Source: Undibacterium sp.
GTDB taxonomy: Bacteria; Pseudomonadota; Gammaproteobacteria; Burkholderiales; Burkholderiaceae
Direction of reading: 5' to 3'
Assembly: GCA_014376575.1 (NCBI GenBank)
Contig: JACMRF010000032.1
Span: 1 to 8,879 of the forward strand
DNA length: 8,879 nt
This document shows, piece by piece, positions 1 to 6,850 of this stretch (position 1 is its first letter; every line of letters begins with the position of its first letter). The notes beneath the pieces were generated by a model. It was not told the origin of the DNA, did no database searches, and saw only the letters and a list, made by a program, of their open reading frames with translations. The position numbers were made by a program, and so were the translations under genes.

Positions 1-1611
1 ATCGGCATGGGCACTGTGACCGAACAGACTTTGCGCGTCGCCAAACTCCAGTACGATATGGCCCGCAACGGCATTGGCGCGAGTTGTCTTTGGCGTCAGC
101 GCCAACCGCATGCCGTTGGCCAAGCTCAAGCGCTGGGTGCGTTGTTCAATATTGGCGGGACTGACATCAAAGGCTTCCCCTTCCGCTACCACAGCACGGC
201 CTTGGTAGCCGGCGAGTAGTTTGCCGACATCCGGCGTGGCTGGCATGGTGGCGCGATCAACCGTCTTGACCGGGATGAATTGGCCGAAGCTACGGTTGCT
301 TTCCTTAAAGTAGTTTTCTGCGACGCGTTGTACCTGGGTCAGCGTCAGGGCCTCGATGCGATCACGGTTGAGAAAAAACAGGCGCCAGTCGCCTTTGGCT
401 ATCGATTCCGACAATTGCAGACCGAGTTCCTGGGCGCTATTGATCGTCTTGTCGATGTCGTTCAACAGATTCGATTTGGCGCGAGCCAGTTCGGCTTGCG
501 TGATTGGTTTGCTCTTCATGTCTTCGATATTCTTTAACATGAGTTTGCGTACTTCCGGCAGCGATTGGCTCTTGGAGAGTTCTGCCCAGAAGATAATGTA
601 GCCAGGCTCGGCAAGATCAAGTACCCAGTTAGAGACGCTGGTGGCTTTCTTACCCTCGACCATGATCTTGTGCAAGCGTCCACTTGGGCTGCTGGCCAGA
701 ATGTGGCCTAACGCGGCAACTGCCGCAGAATCAGCATGTGCGCCCGCAGCAATCGGGTATAGAACGGCGGCTAGCTGGATATCTGCGATACGCTTGATGC
801 TCAGTTCGCGCGCGCCGTCACGTTGTTCGTCTGTGGTGTAAGTTGCCGGTATCACGCGTGTCGGTTTGGCGATGCCGCCAAAATGATGTTCAATCATCGC
901 CAGGGTGTTAGTCGGATCAAACTTGCCGGTCACCACCAGTACCGCATTGTCTGGCTGGTAGTATTTTCGATAAAAGGCTTGCAGGTTCTCGATCCTGACA
1001 TTCTCGACATCACTGCGTGCACCTATCGTGTTGTGGCCGTAATTGTGCCAATCATACGTGACGGCGGTAAGTTGCTTCCACAGCACCTGATGCGGATCGT
1101 TCTCGCCGATTTCCATCTCGTTACGCACGACTGAAAACTCTTTATCGAGTTCGGCTTTAAGGATGGTGCTATTTACCATCCGGTCCGCTTCCATTGCCAA
1201 TGCCCAAGCGAGACTGGCATCGGACGAAGGAAAGGTTTCGTAATAATTGGTGCGGTCCATGAACGTGGTGCCATTGAAATCCATGCCACGACGCCCCAGC
1301 TCTTGCATGATATTGCCCTGCGTCGCCGTGCCTTTAAAGGTCATGTGCTCAAGCAAATGCGCCATGCCGGTTTCGCCATAACTCTCATGGCGGCTACCCA
1401 CCAGATAAGTGATGTTGACGGTGGTGGTCGGTTTAGAAGCGTCTGGTGCCAGCAATACATGCATGCCATTTGGCAGGCTATATTCAGTAACGCCTTCGAC
1501 TGTACTGAGCTTGGTCGCCTTGGCTGATGCCGGCATGGCATCCGCAGCAACCGCAGGTAAGGTAACACCAAGTGATAGTGCGAGTGTGAGACAGAGATAT
1601 TTAATGCGCAT
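1..1611 (-). CDS. Secreted M16 family zinc metallopeptidase, two-domain type (C-terminus cut by window edge)
   Basis: The frame is open from the ATG at 1609-1611 to the left edge and gives 537 residues with no stop. Residues 1-22 form a signal peptide (basic start, hydrophobic core, Ala-rich end), so export to the periplasm is likely. The M16 zinc motif HxxEH is present as HLLEH at residues 85-89, and Glu165 lies 76 residues after His89, the usual position of the third zinc ligand. Around residues 188-197 there is a typical M16 'HNYGHNTIG' segment. After about residue 490 the sequence begins a second M16-like domain (an 'LANGMRLAL' strand without HxxEH so far). This matches the roughly 900-residue proteins with an active N-terminal and an inactive C-terminal half. 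Such enzymes degrade peptides or small proteins in the periplasm. An AAGGA Shine-Dalgarno sequence (1618-1622) supports the start. The gene lies downstream of a TonB receptor on the same strand; the substrate is unknown. Confidence 0.93.
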   Translation of the reverse strand, partial: MRIKYLCLTLALSLGVTLPAVAADAMPASAKATKLSTVEGVTEYSLPNGMHVLLAPDASKPTTTVNITYLVGSRHESYGETGMAHLLEHMTFKGTATQGNIMQELGRRGMDFNGTTFMDRTNYYETFPSSDASLAWALAMEADRMVNSTILKAELDKEFSVVRNEMEIGENDPHQVLWKQLTAVTYDWHNYGHNTIGARSDVENVRIENLQAFYRKYYQPDNAVLVVTGKFDPTNTLAMIEHHFGGIAKPTRVIPATYTTDEQRDGARELSIKRIADIQLAAVLYPIAAGAHADSAAVAALGHILASSPSGRLHKIMVEGKKATSVSNWVLDLAEPGYIIFWAELSKSQSLPEVRKLMLKNIEDMKSKPITQAELARAKSNLLNDIDKTINSAQELGLQLSESIAKGDWRLFFLNRDRIEALTLTQVQRVAENYFKESNRSFGQFIPVKTVDRATMPATPDVGKLLAGYQGRAVVAEGEAFDVSPANIEQRTQRLSLANGMRLALTPKTTRANAVAGHIVLEFGDAQSLFGHSAHAD

Positions 1612-1641
1612 GTGTTTTCCTTTTAACTCTTTTTACTTTGT

Positions 1642-1653
1642 AAGCCTAGGCTT
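1642..1653. repeat. 12-bp perfect palindrome in the M16 gene leader
   Basis: AAGCCTAGGCTT is a perfect palindrome lying between the putative -10 element and the Shine-Dalgarno sequence of the M16 gene. Its position just downstream of the predicted transcription start would suit a repressor site. A palindrome of this length can also occur by chance, and no matching regulator is seen in the window. Confidence 0.3.
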
Positions 1654-1674
1654 GGTGTAACCATTGTATGAACA

Positions 1675-1704
1675 ATTTTACTTAAGAACGGATGAGGTTG
1701 TCAG
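1675..1704 (-). promoter_or_regulatory. Putative sigma70-type promoter of the M16 peptidase gene
   Basis: Read on the minus strand, a CTGACA -35 element (1699-1704) and a TAAAAT -10 element (1675-1680) each match the consensus at five of six positions. They are separated by 18 bases. Transcription would start near 1668, leaving a leader of roughly 57 bases before the ATG. This suggests the peptidase gene can be transcribed independently of the receptor gene upstream. It is seen by eye only; no transcription data are available. Confidence 0.45.
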
Positions 1705-2223
1705 CGGCGCTAGATTCAAGCACGATTTGTTAAGTAGCGTCTATACAAATTTATGCTTGTGGTGGGAGCTTCGTTGTTGGTATTGAGAAAGTCAAATGCC
1801 TGGCACGCCATGTTCATACGGCTCTCTAGCCTATTTGGCCTCAAATGTGGACAAGTTGCATACCGACCGCGTGGCGGCTGCAAGGCGGACGATGACCAGA
1901 AATGGAAGGACTTTCGCTTGCTGTCTTTTGACGCCATCCGAATAGAAGATTTGCGGCTTTTGATCGACGCCGGATTGCGCAATACTCTGTTTGATAAGCT
2001 TGATTTTCTATCCGGATGCTTTCGTCAGCAGTTTTGATTGGCTTTATACTGGTCTCACAGCGATATGCGATTGTAAACATATTGGCCGTTTCGCGATCGG
2101 ATAGTTCCTGTCATAAAAATCAAATGTGACCGCAACAAAACGAGTGGTCTGTACAATATTCTGCGCTTGGAACCTCCAGTGTCGAGGCATACAAGCAGCC
2201 ATAAACACAATTGTATTGATGAC
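1705..2223. other. Intergenic stretch without a convincing gene
   Basis: This region separates the promoter of the M16 gene from the 3' end of the receptor gene. Open frames exist on both strands. The best is a plus-strand frame from 1753 to 2037 (94 codons), whose second half has codon choice similar to real genes and reads as acidic/hydrophobic helix-like sequence. It has no Shine-Dalgarno sequence before its ATG, no recognisable domain, and stop codons close upstream. Two minus-strand frames (1716-1982, 1841-2080) overlap it and look random. No clear rho-independent terminator for the receptor gene was found. The region may be a decayed gene remnant, but that is not shown. Confidence 0.4.
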
Positions 2224-4452
2224 TCACTGGTCGTAATCAAATCCAGCATTTTTACTTTTTTTCGCGGTACCAAACGCGTAGCCAAGGCCTATATAAATGA
2301 TGCGTCCAAATTGATATCGTTGATAAGTCTGCGTCAAATCAGATGTACTTAGGTTGCGCTGAAATTTTTGTCCGTTAAAAATATCTGACACCGTAAATAC
2401 AAAAGACAGATCTTGGTCTATTTGTTTTTTATAGCCAAAATTGACGAGATTAATCGGCTTGATAAATCCTTGCGGCGTCAACCGCTTATCTGTTCTGCTG
2501 ATCGAGATTTGTGCATTATCGAATCGTGTTGGACGATAGTCGACACTTGCTTTCAGATTTAAGCCAGACGTTGATTTGACACTCTGCGCTCCCAGCGCTA
2601 TTGCATCAATTTGGCTATAAAACAAATTGCCACTGAGTCGATATGCAATCGTCGAACTTATCGTGTCGCTTAGATTGAATTCAGCACCGCCAGCATTACT
2701 TTTTGGTAGATTTGTTTTAGTGGCGAGTAAAACATCAGGACTTACCAGAACAATTACATCCGTCACATTGTTCCGACTCTGGCGCAGATATCCAGTTAAA
2801 CCATAGCTTTGTTGCTTGGTCTCGACGCGATAACCGACATCGAAAGATTGCATATCTTGTGGCAATAAATTTGGATTGCCTGCTCGCAAATTATGAACGT
2901 CTTGATGATTGATAAATGGATTCAAATCTTCCGGGTCAGGTCGTGACAACCGACGGCTATAACCAACTGAGAGGGTCGCATCGCTGTTCAGTGCACGTTC
3001 AAAGTGCTGGCTTGGACAGAAACCCATATAACTTTGTTGATTCAATATATTTGTCGTCAGTTGATTACCCTTGCTTGCTGTGTGCTCGGACCGAATACCC
3101 GTTATCGATGCCCACTTTCCCAACATTTGTTCGTATGATCCATAGAAAGCTTGAATCGTCTGCTGAAATCGAAATTGATTGGTTAAATCTACATTCGCTA
3201 ATGATTGACCGCTTAAAGGATCGACATTATCGCCAGCGTTCTCAAATTCATTGTGATCATATTTGAATTGATAGCCAAGTTTGATGCGCCTATCGTTGGC
3301 TAGAACCTTACGATAATCCACACTAAATTCATTCGTTCTTAAGTCATGATTTGAAAACAAATGATCACGACTTTGGCCAGTTGTTGGCACGGTAGTGGTA
3401 CGCAGATAAGCATAACGCTCACGCTCTTTGTCAGTGCTACGGTGTAGCGATAGTTCAATATTTTCTTCGACACTTGCCAGATTTTGTTTAAAGCGTAGTC
3501 TTTGCTCACCACTCAGACTCCACTCATATCCGTCACTATGCGTGTTTGTATTGCTGATCAAGCTTTCGTCCAGAAAACGTCGGCTTTGTTGATCAAAGTA
3601 ACGATCACCACTACGTTGTCTAACATTAATATCGGCGCCGAAGGATTGGCTCTCATTTAATTGATAGCTGAGCGCGCCATTCAAAGAGGGAATCAGACGA
3701 AACGCAGTTTCATGGCGCTGATCTTGGCTCATGGTCTGCTCTGCATTTACATCCATCGCATCCAAACTTGTTGTCACCATTCGTTCACGTACATCTCGTC
3801 TGATACCAAGGCCACCCGAGAGATTGAGCTGTTCTGTGTTGAATGCACCGTTGGTGCCAAATACATATCGTCCGACATTGCCTTTGTTCAGCGAGACCGA
3901 GCCAGAAGAACCAATACTGCGCCCTTTCTTGGTGATGATATTAATGACACCGCCGGTTCCTTCGGCACGATACTCGGCTGGGGCATTCGTCATCACCTCT
4001 ATCTTTTCGATATTATTCGCAGCAAACTGCAATAATCCGTCGCCGCCCTTGCTGCCACTTAATTGTGCCGAAGGGCGGCCATCGATCAAGATCATCACTT
4101 TGCCTGTACCACGTAAGCTGACATTGCCGTCGGCATCCACATCAACTGAAGGCAGTGTATTTAAAATATCTGCCGCATTACCTGTGGCCGCTTGAAGATT
4201 ACTGGCGACGTTATATACCTTGCGATCAATTAAAGTTTGTGTCGCTTGTATCTTGGCCTTGATCGTCACCTTGGCAGGTTCATCCTGCTTTTCTGAGTTC
4301 ACATCGTTAGCCGATGTGGCAGATAGCGACCAGGCTGGTGTGGCAAAAAATAAAAAAGCCGCAATAGTGATGCTGGTGACAGATATGTCCACAGGATTGA
4401 CGGTTTTTAATAATTGAGGTGTGTCTTTAGGGCGGTGAAAAATAAAAGGCAT
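2224..4452 (-). CDS. TonB-dependent outer-membrane receptor (plug plus OMP_b-brl_3-like barrel)
   Basis: The 742-residue product has a hydrophobic export segment at about residues 25-42 ending near AWSLSA, preceded by a longer than usual N-region. A TonB-box-like stretch, KVTIKAKI, occurs at 61-68. The plug domain spans about 70-178 and includes 'NVSLRGTGKVMILIDGRPSAQLSG' features: VSLRG at 111-115 and LIDGRPS at 122-128. It ends with the conserved GTGGVINIITKKG segment at 165-177. The rest is rich in alternating beta strands with aromatic and polar residues, as in the PF14905-type barrel, and has a conserved 'SYSRRLSRPDPEDLNPF'-like block in the middle. The last strand (YIGLGYAFG) is followed by a charged tail of about 14 residues, so the protein does not end in an aromatic residue; I recall similar tails in this subfamily. 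The family imports ligands such as siderophores, cofactors or peptides using TonB energy. The ligand is unknown, and no tonB/exbBD genes are in the window. The ATG has no visible Shine-Dalgarno sequence, and a GTG at residue 21 lacks one too, so the start is uncertain. It lies 115 bases after the propeller gene. Confidence 0.93.
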   Translation of the reverse strand: MPFIFHRPKDTPQLLKTVNPVDISVTSITIAAFLFFATPAWSLSATSANDVNSEKQDEPAKVTIKAKIQATQTLIDRKVYNVASNLQAATGNAADILNTLPSVDVDADGNVSLRGTGKVMILIDGRPSAQLSGSKGGDGLLQFAANNIEKIEVMTNAPAEYRAEGTGGVINIITKKGRSIGSSGSVSLNKGNVGRYVFGTNGAFNTEQLNLSGGLGIRRDVRERMVTTSLDAMDVNAEQTMSQDQRHETAFRLIPSLNGALSYQLNESQSFGADINVRQRSGDRYFDQQSRRFLDESLISNTNTHSDGYEWSLSGEQRLRFKQNLASVEENIELSLHRSTDKERERYAYLRTTTVPTTGQSRDHLFSNHDLRTNEFSVDYRKVLANDRRIKLGYQFKYDHNEFENAGDNVDPLSGQSLANVDLTNQFRFQQTIQAFYGSYEQMLGKWASITGIRSEHTASKGNQLTTNILNQQSYMGFCPSQHFERALNSDATLSVGYSRRLSRPDPEDLNPFINHQDVHNLRAGNPNLLPQDMQSFDVGYRVETKQQSYGLTGYLRQSRNNVTDVIVLVSPDVLLATKTNLPKSNAGGAEFNLSDTISSTIAYRLSGNLFYSQIDAIALGAQSVKSTSGLNLKASVDYRPTRFDNAQISISRTDKRLTPQGFIKPINLVNFGYKKQIDQDLSFVFTVSDIFNGQKFQRNLSTSDLTQTYQRYQFGRIIYIGLGYAFGTAKKSKNAGFDYDQ

Positions 4453-4515
4453 GTTTAAACGAGGGCTAATAAAGTAAAAAGGTGGCGGCGATAGAAAGAA
4501 CTCGTCAGTAATTGC

Positions 4516-4533
4516 ATGTCGCTACATAGACAT
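4516..4533. repeat. Short dyad between the propeller and receptor genes
   Basis: ATGTC and GACAT form perfect 5-bp arms around an 8-base centre, within the 115-base gap before the receptor start. It does not resemble the Fur consensus, and no convincing -35/-10 pair is visible nearby. It could be a regulator site, part of a leader structure, or chance. Confidence 0.2.
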
Positions 4534-4567
4534 ACCCACCTTATTCAATAGGTCTGGCGGCTTATGT

Positions 4568-5629
4568 TTAATTTGAAGAAACAGTAATGAGCGTAAATGA
4601 GCCTTGCTTTAATTTTGCTCTCTGGGTCGTGTCCTTATCTGCGGCAGAGTCAGCGGCTTCCATCTCAGCAGCGACCAAATAAATAGTATGCGTCACGGGA
4701 TCAAGTGCCATGGTTCGTGCAGTCACCATGGTTTTCACATTTTGTTTAGGTTCAAAAACATTGTGTGCATTTTTACCGATCACGGTCAGTGTGCCGTCAC
4801 CATTTGAACTAAAAGCGAGCTTTCTCTCGGCATCATAAACCGTTGCGTCACTGCCTTTTCCGATGTCGGGCGAGCCAATTATTTTTCCTGTTTTAGCATC
4901 AACGATGGCCATTTTTTGATTATGACAGCCTGCAAATAAAGTGTTGGACGCAAGATCAATATCAATCCCAGTAGGTTCATCACAGACTGAAGCCAATTCA
5001 ATTTTCTGTTTAATTTTAATTAACTTGGTATCAATTACCAGCATTTGGTTGGTGTCTTCGACATTCACGAATAACTTACCCTTGTTATCGACCGTCATAA
5101 ATTCTGGCTTGCCGCCAACGTCAAGCGTGCTGATCACTTTTAAAGATTTTGCATCAAACACCGTCAAATTTTTTCCATCACCGTTAGCCACAAAAACATG
5201 ACCGCTCGCGGCATCGTAAATAATCGCATCCGGTTTTTTATCACTGGCGACAGTGCCCAGCACTTTCAAAGAAGACAGCTCAAATACCGTCACCGTATTG
5301 TCTTTGCCATTACTGGTAAAGCCGCGATCTAGCTTTGGCGCCAAAGCAACGCCATGCACGCCATTGGTATGTAAAATCGTACCAACTACCGATTTTGTCG
5401 CCAGATCGAACACATCAACATGATCGCCACGTGTCAGGAACAAGCGATGACGTTCGCCATCAAAAGTCAAATAATCCCATTTGACATCGCCTTCTAATCG
5501 TTGAGTTGCGACCACCTTGTAAGTAAAATCTGCAGCGGATATCGGTGCGCTGATAGCACTCATCATGGCCAGTAAGCCTAGACTTGCAGCGTATATCGGC
5601 GCTGTAATAGCTTTTATAGTTGTCAACAT
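4568..5629 (-). CDS. Periplasmic YVTN/YncE-like beta-propeller protein
   Basis: The product is 353 residues, the same length I recall for E. coli YncE. An N-terminal signal peptide (about residues 1-32, ending near ISAA) indicates export to the periplasm. The mature part is built from YVTN-type blade repeats. The clearest runs from about residue 144 to 180, with HVFVANGDGKNLTVFDAK followed by a VGGKPEFMTVD segment. Weaker copies occur around 64-95, 104-137, 187-222, 231-262 and 271-285. Two cysteines in the mature region, Cys216 and Cys235, could form a disulfide. The start is supported by an AAGGA Shine-Dalgarno sequence at 5637-5641. Proteins of this family are thought to act as binding scaffolds; a ligand cannot be read from sequence. 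The gene directly precedes a TonB receptor on the same strand, recalling the yncD-yncE neighbourhood in E. coli, although that pair is arranged differently. Family assignment is confident, orthology to YncE is not. Confidence 0.9.
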   Translation of the reverse strand: MLTTIKAITAPIYAASLGLLAMMSAISAPISAADFTYKVVATQRLEGDVKWDYLTFDGERHRLFLTRGDHVDVFDLATKSVVGTILHTNGVHGVALAPKLDRGFTSNGKDNTVTVFELSSLKVLGTVASDKKPDAIIYDAASGHVFVANGDGKNLTVFDAKSLKVISTLDVGGKPEFMTVDNKGKLFVNVEDTNQMLVIDTKLIKIKQKIELASVCDEPTGIDIDLASNTLFAGCHNQKMAIVDAKTGKIIGSPDIGKGSDATVYDAERKLAFSSNGDGTLTVIGKNAHNVFEPKQNVKTMVTARTMALDPVTHTIYLVAAEMEAADSAADKDTTQRAKLKQGSFTLITVSSN

Positions 5630-5671
5630 TTGTCTTTCCTTTAGTTAGGGCGGATGTGAAGGTGATAAGCA

Positions 5672-5705
5672 GGCGTTTCAACGCCATCAGACGAGATACT
5701 GTCAA
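5672..5705 (-). promoter_or_regulatory. Perfect -35 hexamer with a dyad at the -10 position, upstream of the propeller gene
   Basis: On the minus strand a consensus TTGACA lies at 5700-5705. Where a -10 element would be expected 17 bases on (5677-5682), the sequence is GTTGAA, a poor match. That site sits inside a GGCGTT-N2-AACGCC dyad at 5672-5685. This could be an activator-dependent or repressed promoter for the propeller gene, or a chance TTGACA. No consensus -10 was found at any normal spacing. Confidence 0.25.
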
Positions 5706-5809
5706 AGTCCGTTGTTTAGGATCGAGCTGCCGTATGAGCTAATTTCAAAAGCCAATTCAGATTGTGAGGAGACGGCAAATGCAAACGACTAAGAGCCTAT
5801 CCAAACCGT

Positions 5810-6574
5810 TTAATCAAATTCGAGATCGACAATAAGTTTGGCTACCCATCGTGGTGACACATCGGTCATTCCGCGCCCCAATCCAATGTTGATCGTACTC
5901 TTCCCCACCTTCGTGTCCAGAACCAAGTAGGCAACTTCATTGCGCTCTTTCCTTGGCAGTAGTGATTTCAGCGATCCCGCCTCGATAAAATATTCCAATC
6001 CAATAGACCTTTTCTGCGCGAACTGGTGGGAAATTTTTCCACTGGGTTCAAAGATGACTGTGCCACGATCATCTCCAGCTGACGTAATAGACAGGCCAGG
6101 ATTCGCGGTCACATGCCAACGGTCAGATAGATAACCAAAGATGGGCACTATTTCCAGGCCCCACCGACGTTTTTCATTGAAAGTTGATGTGTATCCGGTT
6201 TCGATTTCCACGCCCCAATATAATCCTTGATCGTCGTGTGGAGCGACGTATTTAAGTTCACCAATAAGGCCGCTGCCATACCAGTTTCCGTCCACACGAT
6301 AAATTGGAAGTTTGAATCCCGCTTCCCAGTGATCGGCAAAGCCGTATGAATATTCACCGAGTGCCTGAAAGACTGACCGACCCTTCAAATCACTCTTGTT
6401 TGATGTTTTTGAGAGATTCGCGGAAAAATCAACATTATTTTCACCTTTGTCGGTCAATTCATTTCTTTGAATGAGGATTTCGGCAGATTCGGCACAAGCC
6501 AGCGGAGTAATAAAGATAGCTATAGAAAGCATTGTCAATGACAGACACCAGTGTTTTTTTTGCGCGCGTTCCAA
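5810..6574 (-). CDS. Small outer-membrane beta-barrel protein, PF13557-like transporter family
   Basis: The product is 254 residues when translation starts at the TTG at 6572-6574. The N-terminus has basic residues (RAQKKH) and a hydrophobic core, and ends at PLACA (residues 24-28), a type I signal peptide. The cysteine there is not in a good lipobox. The mature protein consists of alternating strands such as YSYGFADHWEAGFKLPIY (76-93), GLYWGVEIETGY (117-128), RRWGLEIVPIFGYLSDRWHV (136-155), RSIGLEYFIEAG (189-200) and a final WVAKLIVDLEFD. This is the look of proteobacterial barrel proteins annotated as hypothetical or as phenol-degradation 'MetA' transporter-like (PF13557). The cargo is unknown. 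It lies 180 bases before the propeller gene on the same strand, so co-transcription is possible but not shown. Confidence 0.8.
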   Translation of the reverse strand: MERAQKKHWCLSLTMLSIAIFITPLACAESAEILIQRNELTDKGENNVDFSANLSKTSNKSDLKGRSVFQALGEYSYGFADHWEAGFKLPIYRVDGNWYGSGLIGELKYVAPHDDQGLYWGVEIETGYTSTFNEKRRWGLEIVPIFGYLSDRWHVTANPGLSITSAGDDRGTVIFEPSGKISHQFAQKRSIGLEYFIEAGSLKSLLPRKERNEVAYLVLDTKVGKSTINIGLGRGMTDVSPRWVAKLIVDLEFD

Positions 6575-6586
6575 TGAAAATCCTCC
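6572..6586 (-). promoter_or_regulatory. Strong Shine-Dalgarno deciding a TTG start
   Basis: GGAGGA at 6581-6586 (minus strand) lies six bases before TTG at 6572-6574. No ATG or GTG occurs in frame between the upstream stop (TAA at 6602-6604) and this codon. The first in-frame ATG (residue 15) would remove the basic part of the signal peptide. TTG is therefore the best start for the barrel protein gene. Confidence 0.75.
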
Positions 6587-6850
6587 AAAAAATGAATGAT
6601 CTTACTAGGGAAATATGACGGGCGAGTGTCGCGTTAGTTTTTAGGACAGAAACCATCCGGCTACGATCAGCTACTTAATGCCGATCATTGGCAACAGCCA
6701 CTGGTTGCATGCGTCCCTTGTTTACTGACATGATCGATAAAAACAGACTAAAAGGGGACGGTCGCGTTTTTATTTTAGCTGGCTGCAATGCAAGTAATAT
6801 CAGAGTGTTGACCTGTTGCCAGTGCGCTCAATTTCACCAGCTCCATACAT
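6575..6850. other. Gap between the Fic gene and the barrel gene, with a GGGGACGG motif
   Basis: No gene is supported here. A plus-strand frame beginning with TTG at 6688 runs into the 3' end of the Fic gene on the opposite strand and has no ribosome site or recognisable product. At 6751-6778 there is an AAAGGGGACGG tract followed by a T-rich run. I recall similar AAAAGGGGACGG sequences next to REP-associated or IS200-like transposase genes, so it may be a mobile-element scar, but that cannot be tested here. No clear terminator or barrel-gene promoter was found. Confidence 0.3.

Noticed and set aside
280..1134. Several plus-strand open frames opposite the M16 peptidase
   Set aside because: The opposite strand codes for a clear M16 peptidase with correctly spaced zinc ligands; these frames are its shadows.
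3661..4195. Plus-strand open frames of 124 and 154 codons opposite the receptor plug region
   Set aside because: They lie entirely antisense to the well-supported receptor gene, have no ribosome site and resemble no protein family.
4453..4567. A Fur box or rho-independent terminator between the propeller and receptor genes
   Set aside because: No stretch matches the Fur consensus, and the hairpin near 4536-4553 is weak, has a bulge and lacks a T-run.
5791..5806. AGAGCCTATCC resembling an insertion-sequence end
   Set aside because: There is no partner inverted repeat, target duplication or transposase nearby.
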